Notes: a model not told the origin generated them from the letters alone. A stretch of 64,000 nucleotides of DNA from Diabrotica undecimpunctata (GCF_040954645.1 NC_092806.1:160762328-160826327); one strand, 5' to 3'; positions 52,388 through 64,000 are shown, counted from the stretch's first letter. Translations and numbers: made by a program.

Positions 52388-53370
52388 CGCCTATTTCCCG
52401 TATTTCTTAATTGATTTCTTCTTTCCAGCTTTTTCCTGATGTTCCTCGGAGTTGCTATTGCAAAACTTGTCTTTGCATTATATTTTCTTCCAATCATATT
52501 ACTTGACCATTCCAGTTCATGTAAGTTTCTTATATCAGATATTCTCGAATGCGATTCCCATAACTTCTCGAACCCTCTAATTTTTTACTCGTTTTCGTCT
52601 ATATATTCTCGTTGACCGTTTCCAGTAATCTATTTTTGTTACTCTTGAGTATTGTATTAGTTTTTGTTGTTGTAGTATGCAGATAATATTGTTAAAGAAG
52701 ACAGACAGACAGACTCAATATTTTGCATAGTTAACGCTAACTTAAATAAACTAGAAGGAAACACACAGAAAACTAAAATTATGCGTTTTTCCAAGTAGAG
52801 ACACAATTATGTAGGTTTAGAATTTTTGTATAAAAATCATACAATCGATGTCACTAATAAGTTCACCTCGGTATTGTTTTCACATCTTCTAGTCTATTTC
52901 GAGAAATGGGAGTTTCAATAACGTGCTAATTTAAACCAGTTTGGGGACTCCGGTATTATGGCATTATGGAGAAAATCTACATCACAATCCAAATGTGCTT
53001 AAACTGGTTACTGATAATTCTAAAAATGAATAATAATCGACTTTGTAAGATTTGCTTTCTACGTCAATGTGCGGTTACTAATCTCCGAAAAAAAATATAA
53101 TTGGACTTTACAAATTAAAAACTTATTTGTCTTAATCAATGCTAAAGAAAACTGGGATACACTAAGCTATTCTTCTCTAAAAACAAACTCCCAGTAAAAA
53201 TGAAATAAAAACTTTACGAAGTCGATTGCACTTTAATGCAGAGATCCTTCTTTTTAATGTTTTACAATAGTTTTATCGTTGTCCCTTATACAAAAAGCTA
53301 TCTTCTGTTAAATTTGCAATCGAACGTCTTTTATTTAATTGTCCAATTTATACATCAATGAAATCTGAAA
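52388..53370. other. Mostly non-coding; faint RT remnant
   Basis: 52740-52870 on the plus strand reads LNKLEGNTQKTKIMRFSK, stop, VGLEFLYKNHTIDVTNKFT. This resembles the region after YADD in some LINE RTs. The rest is not recognised. Confidence 0.4.
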
Positions 53371-53708
53371 GTGATGACTGTTTATCCAGTTGAAATAATT
53401 TTCTTCTTTTTCTTGACAATTCAACACCTGATTCCGCTAAAGCAATTTTCAATTTTATCTCGAATGTACTTAAGCAAGTACTAAAACTACTTTCTCGCAA
53501 GATCATTACTTTGCTAACAGTTGTATTTAACCACATGCTAAGCTTATCATACTTTCCAAAAATATGGAAATTTGCTGAAATCATTACGATCCTTAAGCCA
53601 GGAAAAGAGCCCAGTGAAGTAACATCTTCATCTTCATTTAACAAAGATTGCTGCTACAACGGATATACGCAGATCATGAATTTTTAACATTACTATCAAA
53701 ACATCAGT

Positions 53709-54116
53709 TTGGTTTTCGGGAAAATCACTACCCAACAAGTCCATCGAATGATAAATGAAATATCAAAAAGTCTTGAAGAAAAGAAATACTGCAACGCTAT
53801 ATTTCTAGACATCTCACAAGCGTTTGACAAAGTCTTTCAAAGAGGTCTGCTTTATAAAGTAAAAATAGCAGTATCCAGTAACTATTTCCTCCTACTTAAA
53901 TCCTACATATCAAATAGATATTTCTCTGTAAAATTCAAAGACCAACAATCCAACCTCTGTCCTATCAACTCCGGAGTCCCGCAGGGTAGTGTTCTAGGAC
54001 GGCTGCTTTTCTCACTCTATACAGCCGATATATTAGAGACTAATAATACTACAATCGCTTCCTTTGCTCACGACGTAGCAATACTAGCTGTAAACGAAGA
54101 TCCCATACAAGCCTGA
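53709..54116 (+). pseudogene. Jockey RT palm with mutated catalytic box
   Basis: A 135-codon frame: QQVHRMINEISKSLEEKKYC, NAIFLDISQAFDKVFQRGLL (motif A Asp intact), INSGVPQGSVLGRLLFSLYT, then ASFAHDVAILAVN, where FADD has become FAHD. It ends at a stop shortly after. Inactive. Confidence 0.9.
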
Positions 54117-54484
54117 CAAAACCTGCAATATCATCTGAACATACTCAGTAATTGGTATACGAAATGGAGAAAAAAAGTAAATAAAACAAAATCAACTCAA
54201 ATAACATTTACCAACCCTCACAACATATGCCCATCTGTAAGAATGGAAAATGTAAGAATACCAACAGTAACAGACGCTAGATACCATGGCCTTCATCTTG
54301 ACCAACGTCTCACTTAGAAGAAACATATCCAGATTAAAAGAAGACAGCTCGACTTAAAATCCCGGCAAATGTATTGGCTCCTTGGACGTAAATCAAAACT
54401 CAAAACATCCAAAACAAAATTCTTCTATACAAAGCCATACTCAAACCTATCTGGTTCTACGGACTACACCTACGGGGTTGTGCA

Positions 54485-54748
54485 ATGCCAACGTCGCTGA
54501 ATATTATCCAAAGATTCCACTCTAAAGTGCTAAGATCGATATTGGATACACCATGGTGTGTAAGTATTCAAACACTTTACTACGACTTAAAGATTCCTTT
54601 CATCAGAGAAGAAATCCATCGAGACTCGGAGTCACAAAATGAAAGTACCATTCACCATAAAAATGAGCTAGTAAGAGAATTTTTCAACAATGGTCCAGCC
54701 ACAAGAAGACTAGATAGAACCTGGCCCCAAGACCTACTTCAAAACTAA
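54485..54748 (+). pseudogene. Jockey RT C-terminus
   Basis: An 87-codon frame, MPTSLNIIQRFHSKVLRSIL and YYDLKIPFIREEIHRDSESQ, ending GPATRRLDRTWPQDLLQN. This is the natural C-terminus of the element. Confidence 0.85.
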
Positions 54749-54860
54749 ACCAAAATAGAATAATCATTGGATGTCTCTCCTTCACGCCCAAAACCTGTAA
54801 CACATTTACTTGATACTCTGTAATGATGTAGATTGTAAATAAACATAATTCAAAAAAAAA

Positions 54861-56620
54861 CCTTCCTAATTAGATAGAATGTGCTTAAACTCAAGGGAAT
54901 TCTAATCACTAAAAGATGTAGGTATATTCTGTATTGTATATCTGTATTGTATTTATAGGTATATTCTGTATTGTATATCTTGTTATTGTATAGTTTGGTA
55001 TAGTTCTTAATTTGTTTTGGATTTACGACATTTGTACGTTTGGTGTTTAATAGGTAACTATGTTATTAAAAGCAATAAAGTAAATAAAAATAAAAATTCT
55101 ATTTGAGTTAGGTAGAGCTAAGGTAGACCTTAGACAGAAGGTTACACGAACTTTACTTTACTTTAGCAGCAATTTTTTGGTAAGTTACGGGTTACGATTT
55201 ATCTCCTGTTTTAAGTGTGCTCGTATTATTCTTTGAAATTGGAATATTTAAGCCATCTAATGATAGTATAAAAATACAAACAAAGAACTAAAAAACACAA
55301 AATCATGCGGTCCTGGAAATAGATTTAGATTGATCTAAACGATTACACTTCTTTCTTAATACGTGAAGAGGTATTGCATGGACATTACACAGAAATATTT
55401 TTTCTTCAACTGTACTTTTTAATTGTGTATACAAGAGGGGTTTAGATCGACTTTATGAACAACTCGAGTAATTAACCAAAATTTGACCTTCCAAATTAAC
55501 CTTGCATTAAAATAAATGTATGTTAAATTAATATTATGTATCATTTCCAATAAATATGGTAAATAATATTAAAATGCCACAAGAAAATAGCTTCTAGCAT
55601 CTTTTCTATCGCGATCCACGTTTTGAAACTTATTATGTAAATGAAAATGTGACCTGCACGTCAAGGCAATTTTCAATGAAACGAATACAAGAGACACACT
55701 GTGTTATAAGAAAACTTTCCTAGATTAAAGTCTAGTCTTTTTCAATCTCTGACATACCAAAGTTTAGAAAGAAATGGCCGTACTCTTTTATTCATATTTA
55801 TGTATATTTTGTCTGGATTGTATCAAACTCTGATTAAATTCCATTAAAGTTTAAATGTAAAAGTTGAAAGAGGGATTTTTAAGAGTTTATGGGTCTTAAA
55901 AGTTAATTATACGAGGACGAGAGTAACAAAAAGTTACTGAGAATATTAAAACTCCCTTTAAATTTGCATTAGAAGGATATAGAATCAACGTTTTAGTTCG
56001 TACTACATTTCTGATACTGTTTAAGAACAAAATGACAAATGTTGTAGCGAATATCACACTAACGGTCTCATGAATCATGTCAATCATTAAAAATCATTAA
56101 TGCTCGAATTTTCAGAAAATACGAAGACGAATACGAATGTATGTTGTATTTGAAATATTATGAGATATCGTCCAATACGGAAAACTTATCGAAATCATAA
56201 CAAAACAAAATGTAGATGAATGAGACATAAGAAAATAGGTAAATCTTTATTGTCAACAGGATGTAAAAGCAACAGGGGCTAGAGAGCGTAAATGCAGCGT
56301 AATACCAATGATAAAAGTGTAAAATGGGTTGTGACTGAACTACTTGGCAAGAGAACTTAAGGCAATTGTATGAAACCACTATAAAAACACTTTTCTTTAA
56401 AATGGTAGACAACATTAAAACAGCTCTGATGATTATTAGTTTTTAAAATGGTCCAGAATGATAAGCAGAAGTAGCAGTTCATTAGAGAGTGAGTTTCGTG
56501 AAGGTGGTCAAAATTCAAGTGTTGTACTATAAAATATAAAAATATCACCTCAAAATAAACGTTTCTACGTTAATTCATGAAAAATCCGTTGACAACTGTA
56601 ACTCGTATATCTTGAAATTA
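54861..56620. other. AT-rich non-coding DNA
   Basis: Contains a 37-bp tandem repeat at 54919-54980 (TAGGTATATTCTGTATTGTA units). Otherwise featureless. Confidence 0.45.
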
Positions 56621-56631
56621 TCTCGTTTGGA

Positions 56632-56937
56632 GTGGAAAATGTTTTATACCTTAATTCCAATATATTCAAAACAGAAATACAAATTGAAAATGCTGTACAA
56701 TATCTTACTACTTCCATACAAAAGGCGGTATGGAGTGCTACTCCTGAACAGCCAATATGGAAGGAAAGCATAAATTGTTCCCTGAGTGCAAAAAGCTTGA
56801 TTGAAGAGAAAATAAAACTAAGGAGAAAGTGGCAAAATATACACGCACCTATTGACAAAGCAAACCTAAACAGAATTACCAGAATACTTAAAAATCTGTT
56901 AAAAGAAGAAAAAATAAGGGAATCCAAACTTATCTAG
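56632..56937 (+). pseudogene. Jockey linker region
   Basis: A 101-codon frame with the Jockey linker signature VWSATPEQPIW and KLRRKWQNIHAPIDKANLNR. It ends at a stop before the YSLWKATR block, which is in another frame. Confidence 0.8.
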
Positions 56938-56974
56938 AAAATCTGACGCCGTTCAAAGATACAAACTATTCTTT

Positions 56975-57370
56975 ATGGAAAGCAACGAGAAAATTAAAAG
57001 GGCCCAAGACGCCATACCTCCTTTAAAAAATGCCAAAGGTAAATGGGCAAGATCAAATACAGAGAAACTTGAGACATTCGCAGAACATCTTTTAAAAGTG
57101 TTTAGTTCATTTACGAGAGAAGTGCCTGTAAAACAAGAAGAACCACTTGATTCTTTTCTTGACGCTCCATATCAAATGCAACTACCAATCTCCCAATTTA
57201 ACATTAAAGAAGTAAAACAGATAACAAAAAATGAGATAAAACTCAACAAGGCGCCAGGATACGATCTCATTACAGGTAAGGTCCTTCAAGAACTAATCCA
57301 TGATTGCTACAGAATAATTACAATGATCTGCAATGCTATGTTAAGTCTCTACTACTTCCCTTTGCAATAG
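56975..57370 (+). pseudogene. Jockey RT fingers
   Basis: A 131-codon frame: PPLKNAKGKWARSNTEKLET, FAEHLLKVFSSF, ITKNEIKLNKAPGYDLITGK, and ICNAMLSLYYFPLQ then stop. It is the finger region preceding motif A. Confidence 0.85.
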
Positions 57371-57666
57371 AAAGTAGTACAGATTATACTCATTTAAAAA
57401 TTTGGCAAATATCCAAAAGATGTCAACTCATACCGACCGATTAGTTTACCCAGTCATTTCAAAGGTTTTTGAAAAACTTCTGTTGGGAAAAATCAAACCA
57501 ATATTGGACAAAAGGGTCTTATACCTGACCATCAATTCGGATTTCGTAACCAACACGCTACAATAGAACAAGTTCACAGATTATACACAACAATAAGAAT
57601 TAGTCTCGAAAACAAGAAATACTGTATTGTAGCCTTTTTAGATGCCCCTCAAGCTTTTGACAAGGT

Positions 57667-58185
57667 GTGGTACACAGAACTGTACAAGTTAAAAAAAACC
57701 TACCTTACAATTACTTCAAACTGTTTAAATCATTTCTTATAGAAAGAAGATATCTAGTAAGGTATAGTGAAGCTCACACAAAACTCTACACCATCAAATC
57801 TGGTGTACCTCAGGGTAGTGTGCTCGTACCGATCTTGTACCTGTTATATACGGCTGACTTACCAACAAGTAACAACCTTACTAATTCAGTAATAGCATCA
57901 GAGATACTGCAACTACATCTAAACAAAACTAATGAATGGAAACTCTGGAGAATTAAAGTAAATCCCTCAAAGTTCACACACATTACATTTACTCTAAGAA
58001 GAGGTATATTTCCACAAGTTAACCTCGATAGTTTAACTTTACTCCAAAATAATGATGTAAAATATCTAGGCATTCATCTGGACAAAAGATTAACATGGGC
58101 CAAACATATATGGACGAAAAGACTACAACTAGGAATTTTATACAGAAAGCTTTACTGGATGCTGGGAAAAAACTCACAGTTATAA
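57667..58185 (+). pseudogene. Jockey RT palm lacking the catalytic box
   Basis: A 172-codon frame with LFKSFLIERRYLVRYSEAHT, IKSGVPQGSVLVPILYLLYT and ADLPTSNNLTNSVIA. It then jumps to SEILQLHLNKTNEW, so the FADD box is deleted. The rest is WRIKVNPSKFTHITFTLRRG, VKYLGIHLDKRLTWAKHIW and KLYWMLGKNSQL. Confidence 0.9.
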
Positions 58186-58620
58186 CTGATATCTCACGCT
58201 GCGGATATACAAAGTTATAATAAAACCCGTTTGGTCATATGGTTCGCAGCTCAGGGGATCGGCTAGCAAATCTAATGTTATGAAAATACAAAGATTTCAA
58301 TCTAAAACTCTAAGAACAATCGCTAATGCCCCTTGGTATATCCAGAATGACGCCTTACATAGATATCTCCAGGTACTAACAGTCTCTGAAGAGCGCAAAA
58401 GAATTTCTGAACAATATCAAAACAGATTGCGCGTGCATCCTAACACCCTGGCATAAAATCTTCTCCACAACCAACAAGCAAAGAGATTAAAGCGGTATGA
58501 TCCCTTGGACCTACCAAACCGTTCCTGACAGTGCCTACAGTAGTAGCTAATATTTGTGGCTAATGCTTTGATCACTGGACCTTACATCTCTCTGAGATTG
58601 TAAAAACAAACAATTTTACT

Positions 58621-59960
58621 TATTCCATATTTACTTATTTTTTATTCCTTCGTCTAATAGGCTGTATTCAAATTCATTCAGCACTCCCTTTGCCTATTCC
58701 TAAGCTGGATCTCATTATGAATATGAGCTTCTATCCTTTCTTTGTCACTTTACTCATTTACATTTCTTCAACTTGCATTTGTTGTACTCCTTTCCAAGAC
58801 CATATCCTAATTTTTCTAACCTGTAATGGCTTTCCCCCCGGAATAGTCCTCATCCAGAAATACGAATTGAGGATCAATTTGCTTCCGGAATTTCAGTATC
58901 ATTTTTGGAGAAAGTGCAGTATTACCCCATACCCGCTTGCACTTTTCTGTATAGGCCTGGATCTCTACTGTTAGGGCCTATCCTTTAAGCCAATATATCA
59001 TTACTAGTATCCCGCCACTAGGAGACAAGTACATTATTTGGGATACATTCAGTTCCATACATCCCATCCAAACTTTATTGCACACATCTATATCTGTCTT
59101 CCTTTTGCTATGCAATACCCATTTTTAATGATCCAAAGTTACCATCTTATCTTTAGTAGTAATCAATTTAATTAAAACGAAATGTAATGCAAATAGCAAC
59201 TGAAAATCGTGAAATCGTATGTGAAAAACTGTGTTATAAAAGACTGATCTCTAAAGAAGTTTTAAGGCTTATCCTCGAAAATCCTAACGGTAAAATTCAG
59301 TGCGATATCTATTTCAAAAATATCTTTCGTTACAAAAGCAAAATTTATTCACGAAGAATAGTCTAAACGTCATCTTGTACTAAAGTTGGGCTTTTTACCT
59401 ACTTACAACCGGACACCCACCCCCTGTAGTGAAAAATCTTGGGTCTATACAATAAAGCGAGCGGGTGGTCTTCTATTCAGTGCCGTTATGGTGTAATTAG
59501 AATAATAGGAGTATACCAGAGTAATATTATTTATTAAATAATTAATTCACAACTTAGCAAAGGTACATAGAGGTATGTATAACAAGATATTTTGAGGTCA
59601 CAGTATTGCCGAATTCATTTTTTTATGTCTTATATTTTCTTTTGTTTTTTTTTGTTACTTTTTTACTGACAAATTGGCTTTTAACGTAGAATTACAGTTT
59701 GATGATAAATATTCTGAAATAGAAAATGTTGAGATGTGGCGAATAAAAACATTCATGAAATTAAAATGAAAGGATTTACGTCTATTAATAGTGCGATTTA
59801 TAAAATTAGTACTTGAAGCCCAAATCGCGGGAGGAATATGTGCATCAGTTTTCAAATATTTATTATTTACTATATAATTTCTAAATTAAACCACTTTCAC
59901 TTCTTTAGGTAATAATGTATCTGTTTTGACAACTAAATAAGTAATTAGACAAAATAATGA
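58621..59960. other. Non-coding DNA
   Basis: One frame of 95 codons (58690-58974) has no recognisable family. I treat it as chance or 3' flank. Confidence 0.4.
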
Positions 59961-59963
59961 GTA

Positions 59964-60870
59964 TTATTTTGAAATTATTAATTTCAAAACAGGAGTTAAA
60001 AGAATTAGAAGGAGGTAGTCCGGGCCCAGTTGAACGGTCAAGCTTATTCCAGTGGAATAAGTAGGAAGTGCCAAAACTAAATCATCTACACATCTTTTAA
60101 TAAAAGGAATGAAAAAAGTGCAATTGTTGATACAATCACTGATAACATCATCCATGACATAGCTACTTAGAATGGGTGAAAGACTAGATCCCATAATTTA
60201 AACAAAAGGTCAGAAATTCAAAATCTAAGCAAAATTTATAATTATATTATTTCTATGTAGTTTATATATGAAACCACTAAAATATCACATTTTGATTTAA
60301 TTTTCCATGTATTTGTTACATTTTTTCAGGCATCTATCAATGGTGAATAAATCTTTTTCTTTTTTGTTACTAAACAAAAAAGAATTTTTATACAAAATTT
60401 TATTTTTGGCAATATAATTGTCAAAAATAAAAATTTTACGAAATGAAAGAATATGTAGTAAGAAAATCCTTTCCGTGAACATAATAGTCAATTTTTATTA
60501 CCGTTTTTTACTAAATCTCACAATTTTATAATTGATATGGAAACAAGTTTTATTACCAAGATGTCCAATAGGTTTTTAGATTTTAGAATAAGAATAAAAT
60601 CATAATAAAAAGATTTATATTGCAGATGGGTAATAATAAAAATCATCTAAACTATATCAACAGTTGTCAATAACTACGATAGAATTGATCGGTATAAAAT
60701 GTGTTATTTAAAAGGAATTTCTTCATGGTAGTTTATCTCTTCCAATATGAGTGTTAAATGAACGACGATCTTTACCAGTTAGAAATTTAAATTTAATACA
60801 CAAACCCTCGGTAAATGTTTGACAAGCATTTGTGAACTGTTTATCTTACCGAACTTTTCTTACAAAATCT
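59964..60870 (-). mobile_element. Penelope-like element remnant
   Basis: The minus strand encodes MGSSLSPILSSYVMDDVISD, CTFFIPFIKRCVDDLVLALP. GSxLSPILxxYVMDD followed by FIKxxVDDLxLALP is the Penelope-type RT signature; the catalytic box is CVDD (60081-60092), where YVDD is usual. Upstream minus-strand sequence at 60670-60870 resembles the N-terminal remnant at 32.3-32.6 kb. The middle is too decayed to follow. Confidence 0.75.
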
Positions 60871-61824
60871 CCTTCCTTAATCCATTTTTCATCCAGATAC
60901 AAAATATTAGTGCCTTCTCCTTTCATATATTGCTTGATATCCTCTCTTATATTGACCAACAAGTGCATTAAAACCACCTCCTATTATGGCTCCCATTTTA
61001 ATTTAAAAATGTTGCACGACACACATAATATTTCAATTCAATTGGTGTGTAGATGAAGATAAAAACTGCTGGATATAATTAGGCACATCCACAGACTTCT
61101 TCATTTTAATAAATAACGATGTAAACAAATCATTCCTTACCAGATGATTTTATTATCGAGGAATGAAGCTACCAGATGAGATTAGGCACTAAAAATGATA
61201 ATGTAGACGTTTTTGTTATAAAAATGTCAACATATTTATTGTCGTTTGGAATAATAGTAGCTTTAGATAAGATATAAAATTTTCTAATTAAAATCTTGGT
61301 CATTAAAGACATTGTTTTATGTGTATTGTAGAAAATGTCTTCAGTAATTGACAGATATGTTAAAAATTAAAAAAAAAGCAATTTAATTGACGATAAATTA
61401 TACATCTTTCATTGTTACGAGATCATTAGTATTATCAGTGGTTTATTGAAAATATAAATTAGAGCTTTACAGTTAATTTGATTCTGGAAATTATTACAAT
61501 AACAATAATTATTTCTGCTATTTCTTACTTATAAGGTTACAACCATTTGTTGGTAGTAAAATATTAAAAATCTTTTTATTTTAAGTCCATATTTCATTAG
61601 TAAAACAATGGATTTTTTACAATTCCGACATTGTTTTCTTGTTTTTTCTTAGCTTTTATATACACTCAGATGCAAAAAACGCACGTAGTATTTCACTTTT
61701 TTTATTTTTAGAGCTATTTTGATGATTTTTTTAGCACACTGTATAAATTTATAAATTTTAATTTGGTATAGTCAGCTTTTTGATAAAATTTTATATTTGA
61801 TTTAATTGGTTAATTAAAACGTGG
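60871..61824. other. AT-rich non-coding DNA
   Basis: Nothing recognised. ACTCAGATGCAAAAAACGCA near 61663 looks like a transposon end but has no inverted partner. Confidence 0.35.
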
Positions 61825-62234
61825 TTTTGACGTGACAACGTCTTAAATTAGGTTGTGGCTCGGAGTCACTCATGAAAAAGTGTAACACCCGCTCACGTCT
61901 GTTACGATGAGTCACCGAACGAGAGAGAGGCCCGCCGGACCGGCGAATGCCTTGCGTCTCTCTCCCACTCAAACATGATCGGTCCGCTGCGCGCGCAGCA
62001 CTAGAGAATTAGGCGCGTTGGAAATTAGTTAAGTTTAAGTTTACATGTACAATGTTTTAGTAAACAAAATATATTTCTATAGTTAAAATTTGTGCAATTC
62101 TTATTTTCATTCAATTCCTTGTTCCTATTGTGCAATTTAATAATATTCATATCAATAAATATTCTACCGAGAAGAAGACGTTGTCACGTAAAATCTTCGC
62201 CCGTAAAACCGACTTTACAGGCAACCGATTTTTT
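61825..62234 (+). repeat. Foldable GC-rich element, copy 3 (410 bp)
   Basis: A complete copy with both ends. The 15-bp inverted pair is ACGTGACAACGTCTT at 61830-61844 and AAGACGTTGTCACGT at 62175-62189. The core keeps the CGCCGGACCGGCG palindrome and gains GCTGCGCGCGCAGC. A small hairpin (GTAAA/TTTAC) lies in the right end. No ORF and no recognised protein. Confidence 0.88.
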
Positions 62235-62439
62235 ATTATCCTAACTTTGAAACATCCTGTGGAATAATTCCGTTTACGAATTTTCGTAAAACCTTATTTT
62301 TCGGTTGCAACCATGTCTCCTAAGCATTGTGTTTTTTGTTTCATGTCAAAATATGGCTTGGTTCATTTTTTAGAGTCAAATGAATTTGCCACCCACAATT
62401 TAGGACTTTTTTAATGATTATTTTGGGGTTATTTTGTAA
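62235..62439. other. Short non-coding spacer
   Basis: Sequence between copy 3 and the Tc1-like element. Nothing recognised. Confidence 0.35.
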
Positions 62440-63560
62440 TAAGACGAGGTAGCTTTGGTGACTGTTATCATTAAGTCATACTTACATTTTGTTTACCCAT
62501 GATTGATCATGGTTCTTAGTGTCGAAGATTGTGCGAACGCCGTTGCTCAGGTTGAAAATAGGCGAAATTATGAATATGTGGCTAGAGTACTACACACTCA
62601 TCGCTCTACCGTCCAAAGGGTAGTGGAAAGTTTTATACGAACTAGAAAAAACAAGCGTAAAGAGGGAAGTAGCAGGAAGCGCAAAACTACCGCTTTAGAT
62701 GATCGTTTTATACGAGTCACCGCTTTGTGGGATCGTCATTTAACAGCGGCGGTGCAAATAAGAAATCAGCTTCAAGAGGTTCGAGGCAATAATGTAAATG
62801 TATTTACAGTTCGTCGAAGATTACATGAATTTGGTTTGCAAAGCTTGCTTCACTCATCAGATGGGAGCGAACAAATATGTCGTCGAACTGGAGAAAGATT
62901 TGCGGAGTGTGCTTTCAGTCCCCCGTTAGCCATGTAAGGGGTTCGGTGAAGATATGGGCAGGAATATCCCGAGCGGTGCACACTGAATTGGTATTTATTG
63001 AGGGTTCGTTGACTGCACACCGGTATATTGAGGAAATTTTAGCGAATTACGTAGTACCCTCTTCTCAATATATCGGCAATGCTTTTCTATTGATGCAAGA
63101 TAATTCGCGACCCCACACTGCAATGTGTGTCAGGCAATGTTTAGAGGAAGTTGGTATTAATAAAATGAACTGGCCAGCGTGTTCGCCAGATCTTAACCCA
63201 ATAGAGCACGTTTGGGACATGCTTCGAACTTCGCTTGGCTTTAGAAGAGGAATAGCAAAACGTCCAGCAATATGATATTCTCAACCTCAGAGACAGCATG
63301 AACCAACTTGTACAGGCAGTTATAGAGGCTATTTTAGGCAATACAAAGTATTAAGTTATTTTTAGTAGTTTTTCTTTGTTATTTGCGTACTTAGGTTAAG
63401 TTACATTTAAGTTGTTTTTTTTATGTTTTATTATTGTTATCATTGTTCATTAAAACCAAGATCATGTCGTTGATTTTAATCATTATTTAAATACACTGCT
63501 TCTGGGATGTCGATATGACATTCCTTCGATATCAGTCACCAAAGCCCCCAATAATAAAAT
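62440..63560 (+). mobile_element. Tc1-like transposon with subterminal inverted repeats
   Basis: GCTTTGGTGACTG at 62452-62464 is inverted perfectly at 63533-63545, with a few further matching bases on each side (TATC/GATA). A broken Tc1-type transposase lies between. The outermost ends and the TA target could not be placed exactly. Confidence 0.75.
62503..63345 (+). pseudogene. Tc1 transposase with internal deletion
   Basis: The first frame: MVLSVEDCANAVAQVENRRN, YEYVARVLHTHRSTVQRVVE (DNA-binding helices), TTALDDRFIRVTALWDRHL, VFTVRRRLHEFGLQ, then a jump to RRTGERFAECAFSP. The block with the first catalytic Asp (normally FTDES) is deleted. A frameshift near 62930 leads to the second frame: GSVKIWAGISRAVHTELVFI, IGNAFLLMQDNSRPHTAMCV (second Asp) and WPACSPDLNPIEHVWDML (the Glu block of DD34E). 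Inactive. Confidence 0.9.
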
Positions 63561-64000
63561 TTTTTTATTTAAGGATTTAAGAATTGAAAGTAAGGTTAGA
63601 TATTTATTTGATGTATTTTGTTTTATATAAATAATAAAAATCTACACAAGAACAAAAATAGACCTTGGTGAATATTTTTTAAAAGAAATCAGTTATTTTA
63701 ATTACCTGGTGTGTGACACAAGAGAAACCTTTTATGCCTGAAGAGACATAAAACACTGGAAATAACGTGGAAATTATGGAATAACGAAGAAGCTTACATT
63801 TTACACTTATCTGTAAACACAGATATATACCTGTTAGTCAACTGATAGTTTTTGTTGTAAGCGTTTCATTTAGATTACTTTCAAATAGATTATTTTTTTA
63901 AATGTATCTTTTTGAGATGTATCTTTGGCTCTAACAAGAACAATGCAACACTAAAAATCGAACAACATTCATCTGCAATACGGCGTTCAGCATTGCCATG
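63561..64000. other. Non-coding DNA
   Basis: Nothing recognised. Confidence 0.4.

Larger units (their letters stand above)
53380..54860 (+). mobile_element. Jockey-like LINE, degenerate, with poly(A)
   Basis: It begins in the linker/fingers (KQVLKLLSRKIITLLTVVFN, MLSLSYFPKIWKFAEIITIL, KPGKEPS), continues through RT to the C-terminal PTSLNIIQRFHSKVLRSILD, TPWCVSIQTLYYDLKIPF, a stop near 54746, a short UTR and an A-run at about 54850-54859. Poly(A) tails fit the Jockey clade and contrast with the microsatellite tails of the RTE copies. Confidence 0.88.
56625..58620 (+). mobile_element. Jockey-like LINE, about 2 kb, degenerate
   Basis: Frames in order: linker (TEIQIENAVQYLTTSIQKAV, LIEEKIKLRRKWQNIH), YSLWKATRKLK, a 131-codon frame with KAPGYDLITGKVLQELI, then SYRPISLPSHFK, PDHQFGFRNQHATIEQVHR, LENKKYCIVAFLDAPQAFDK, motif B and thumb, and a broken C-terminus to about 58620. 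Clade is from the NKAPGYDLI and SGVPQGSVL motifs. Confidence 0.88.

Noticed and set aside
58690..58974. 95-codon plus-strand frame
   Set aside because: No recognisable family and no splice or promoter context; treated as chance.
61655..61700. Transposon-end-like ACTCAGATGCAAAAAACGCA
   Set aside because: No inverted partner or target duplication found in the window.
1..64000. tRNA, rRNA or CRISPR loci
   Set aside because: No cloverleaf-compatible A/B box pair, rRNA block or regularly spaced repeat-spacer array was seen by eye; an automated tRNA scan was not possible.

Overview
The window looks like intronic DNA of a large, repeat-rich insect genome, and a beetle is my best guess. The reasons are the strong AT bias, GT-AG introns, and a dense load of insect-type transposons: RTE-like, Jockey, R1 and RNase H-bearing LINEs, Penelope-like elements, Tc1/mariner and PIF-Harbinger. 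The species is inferred; no diagnostic single-copy marker is present beyond one host gene.

The one recognised host gene lies on the minus strand: seven consecutive internal exons of the neuron navigator family (NAV1-3; Drosophila sickie). In transcript order they are 27461-27220, 25973-25761, 25542-25429, 22246-22009, 21640-21497, 8334-8132 and 7682-7531. All seven have GT donors and AG acceptors, all six junctions are phase-compatible, and together they encode 435 codons ending in the coiled coil. The C-terminal AAA ATPase exons and the N-terminal exons were not found and probably lie outside the window or across a very long intron.

Nearly everything else is transposon debris. At least four RTE-like lineages can be told apart by their 3' tails: (GAA)n, (TGA)n with a 15-bp target duplication, (GAT)n, and (TA)n. 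Jockey-type copies are at about 39.1-40.4, 42.5-43.6, 45.5-49.3 (interrupted), 53.4-54.9 and 56.6-58.6 kb. An R1 3' end, two RNase H/zinc-knuckle LINE tails, Penelope-like remnants, a short Harbinger element with a TAA duplication, four Tc1/mariner remnants and a possible LTR/primer-binding site are also present.

Several insertions can be resolved by target-site duplications (TSDs): an RTE in another RTE (11 bp, 9.06-11.46 kb), an RTE in a Jockey element (9 bp, 45.8-47.9 kb), an RTE in plain DNA (10 bp, 33.7-35.5 kb; 15 bp, 6.1-7.2 kb; 8 bp, 51.5-52.4 kb), and a LINE tail in an RTE (12-13 bp, 49.36-49.69 kb). The most puzzling component is a roughly 410-620 bp GC-rich, foldable element present three times (5.1, 40.7 and 61.8 kb), with 15-bp subterminal inverted repeats and no coding capacity. 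I could not assign it to a known family.
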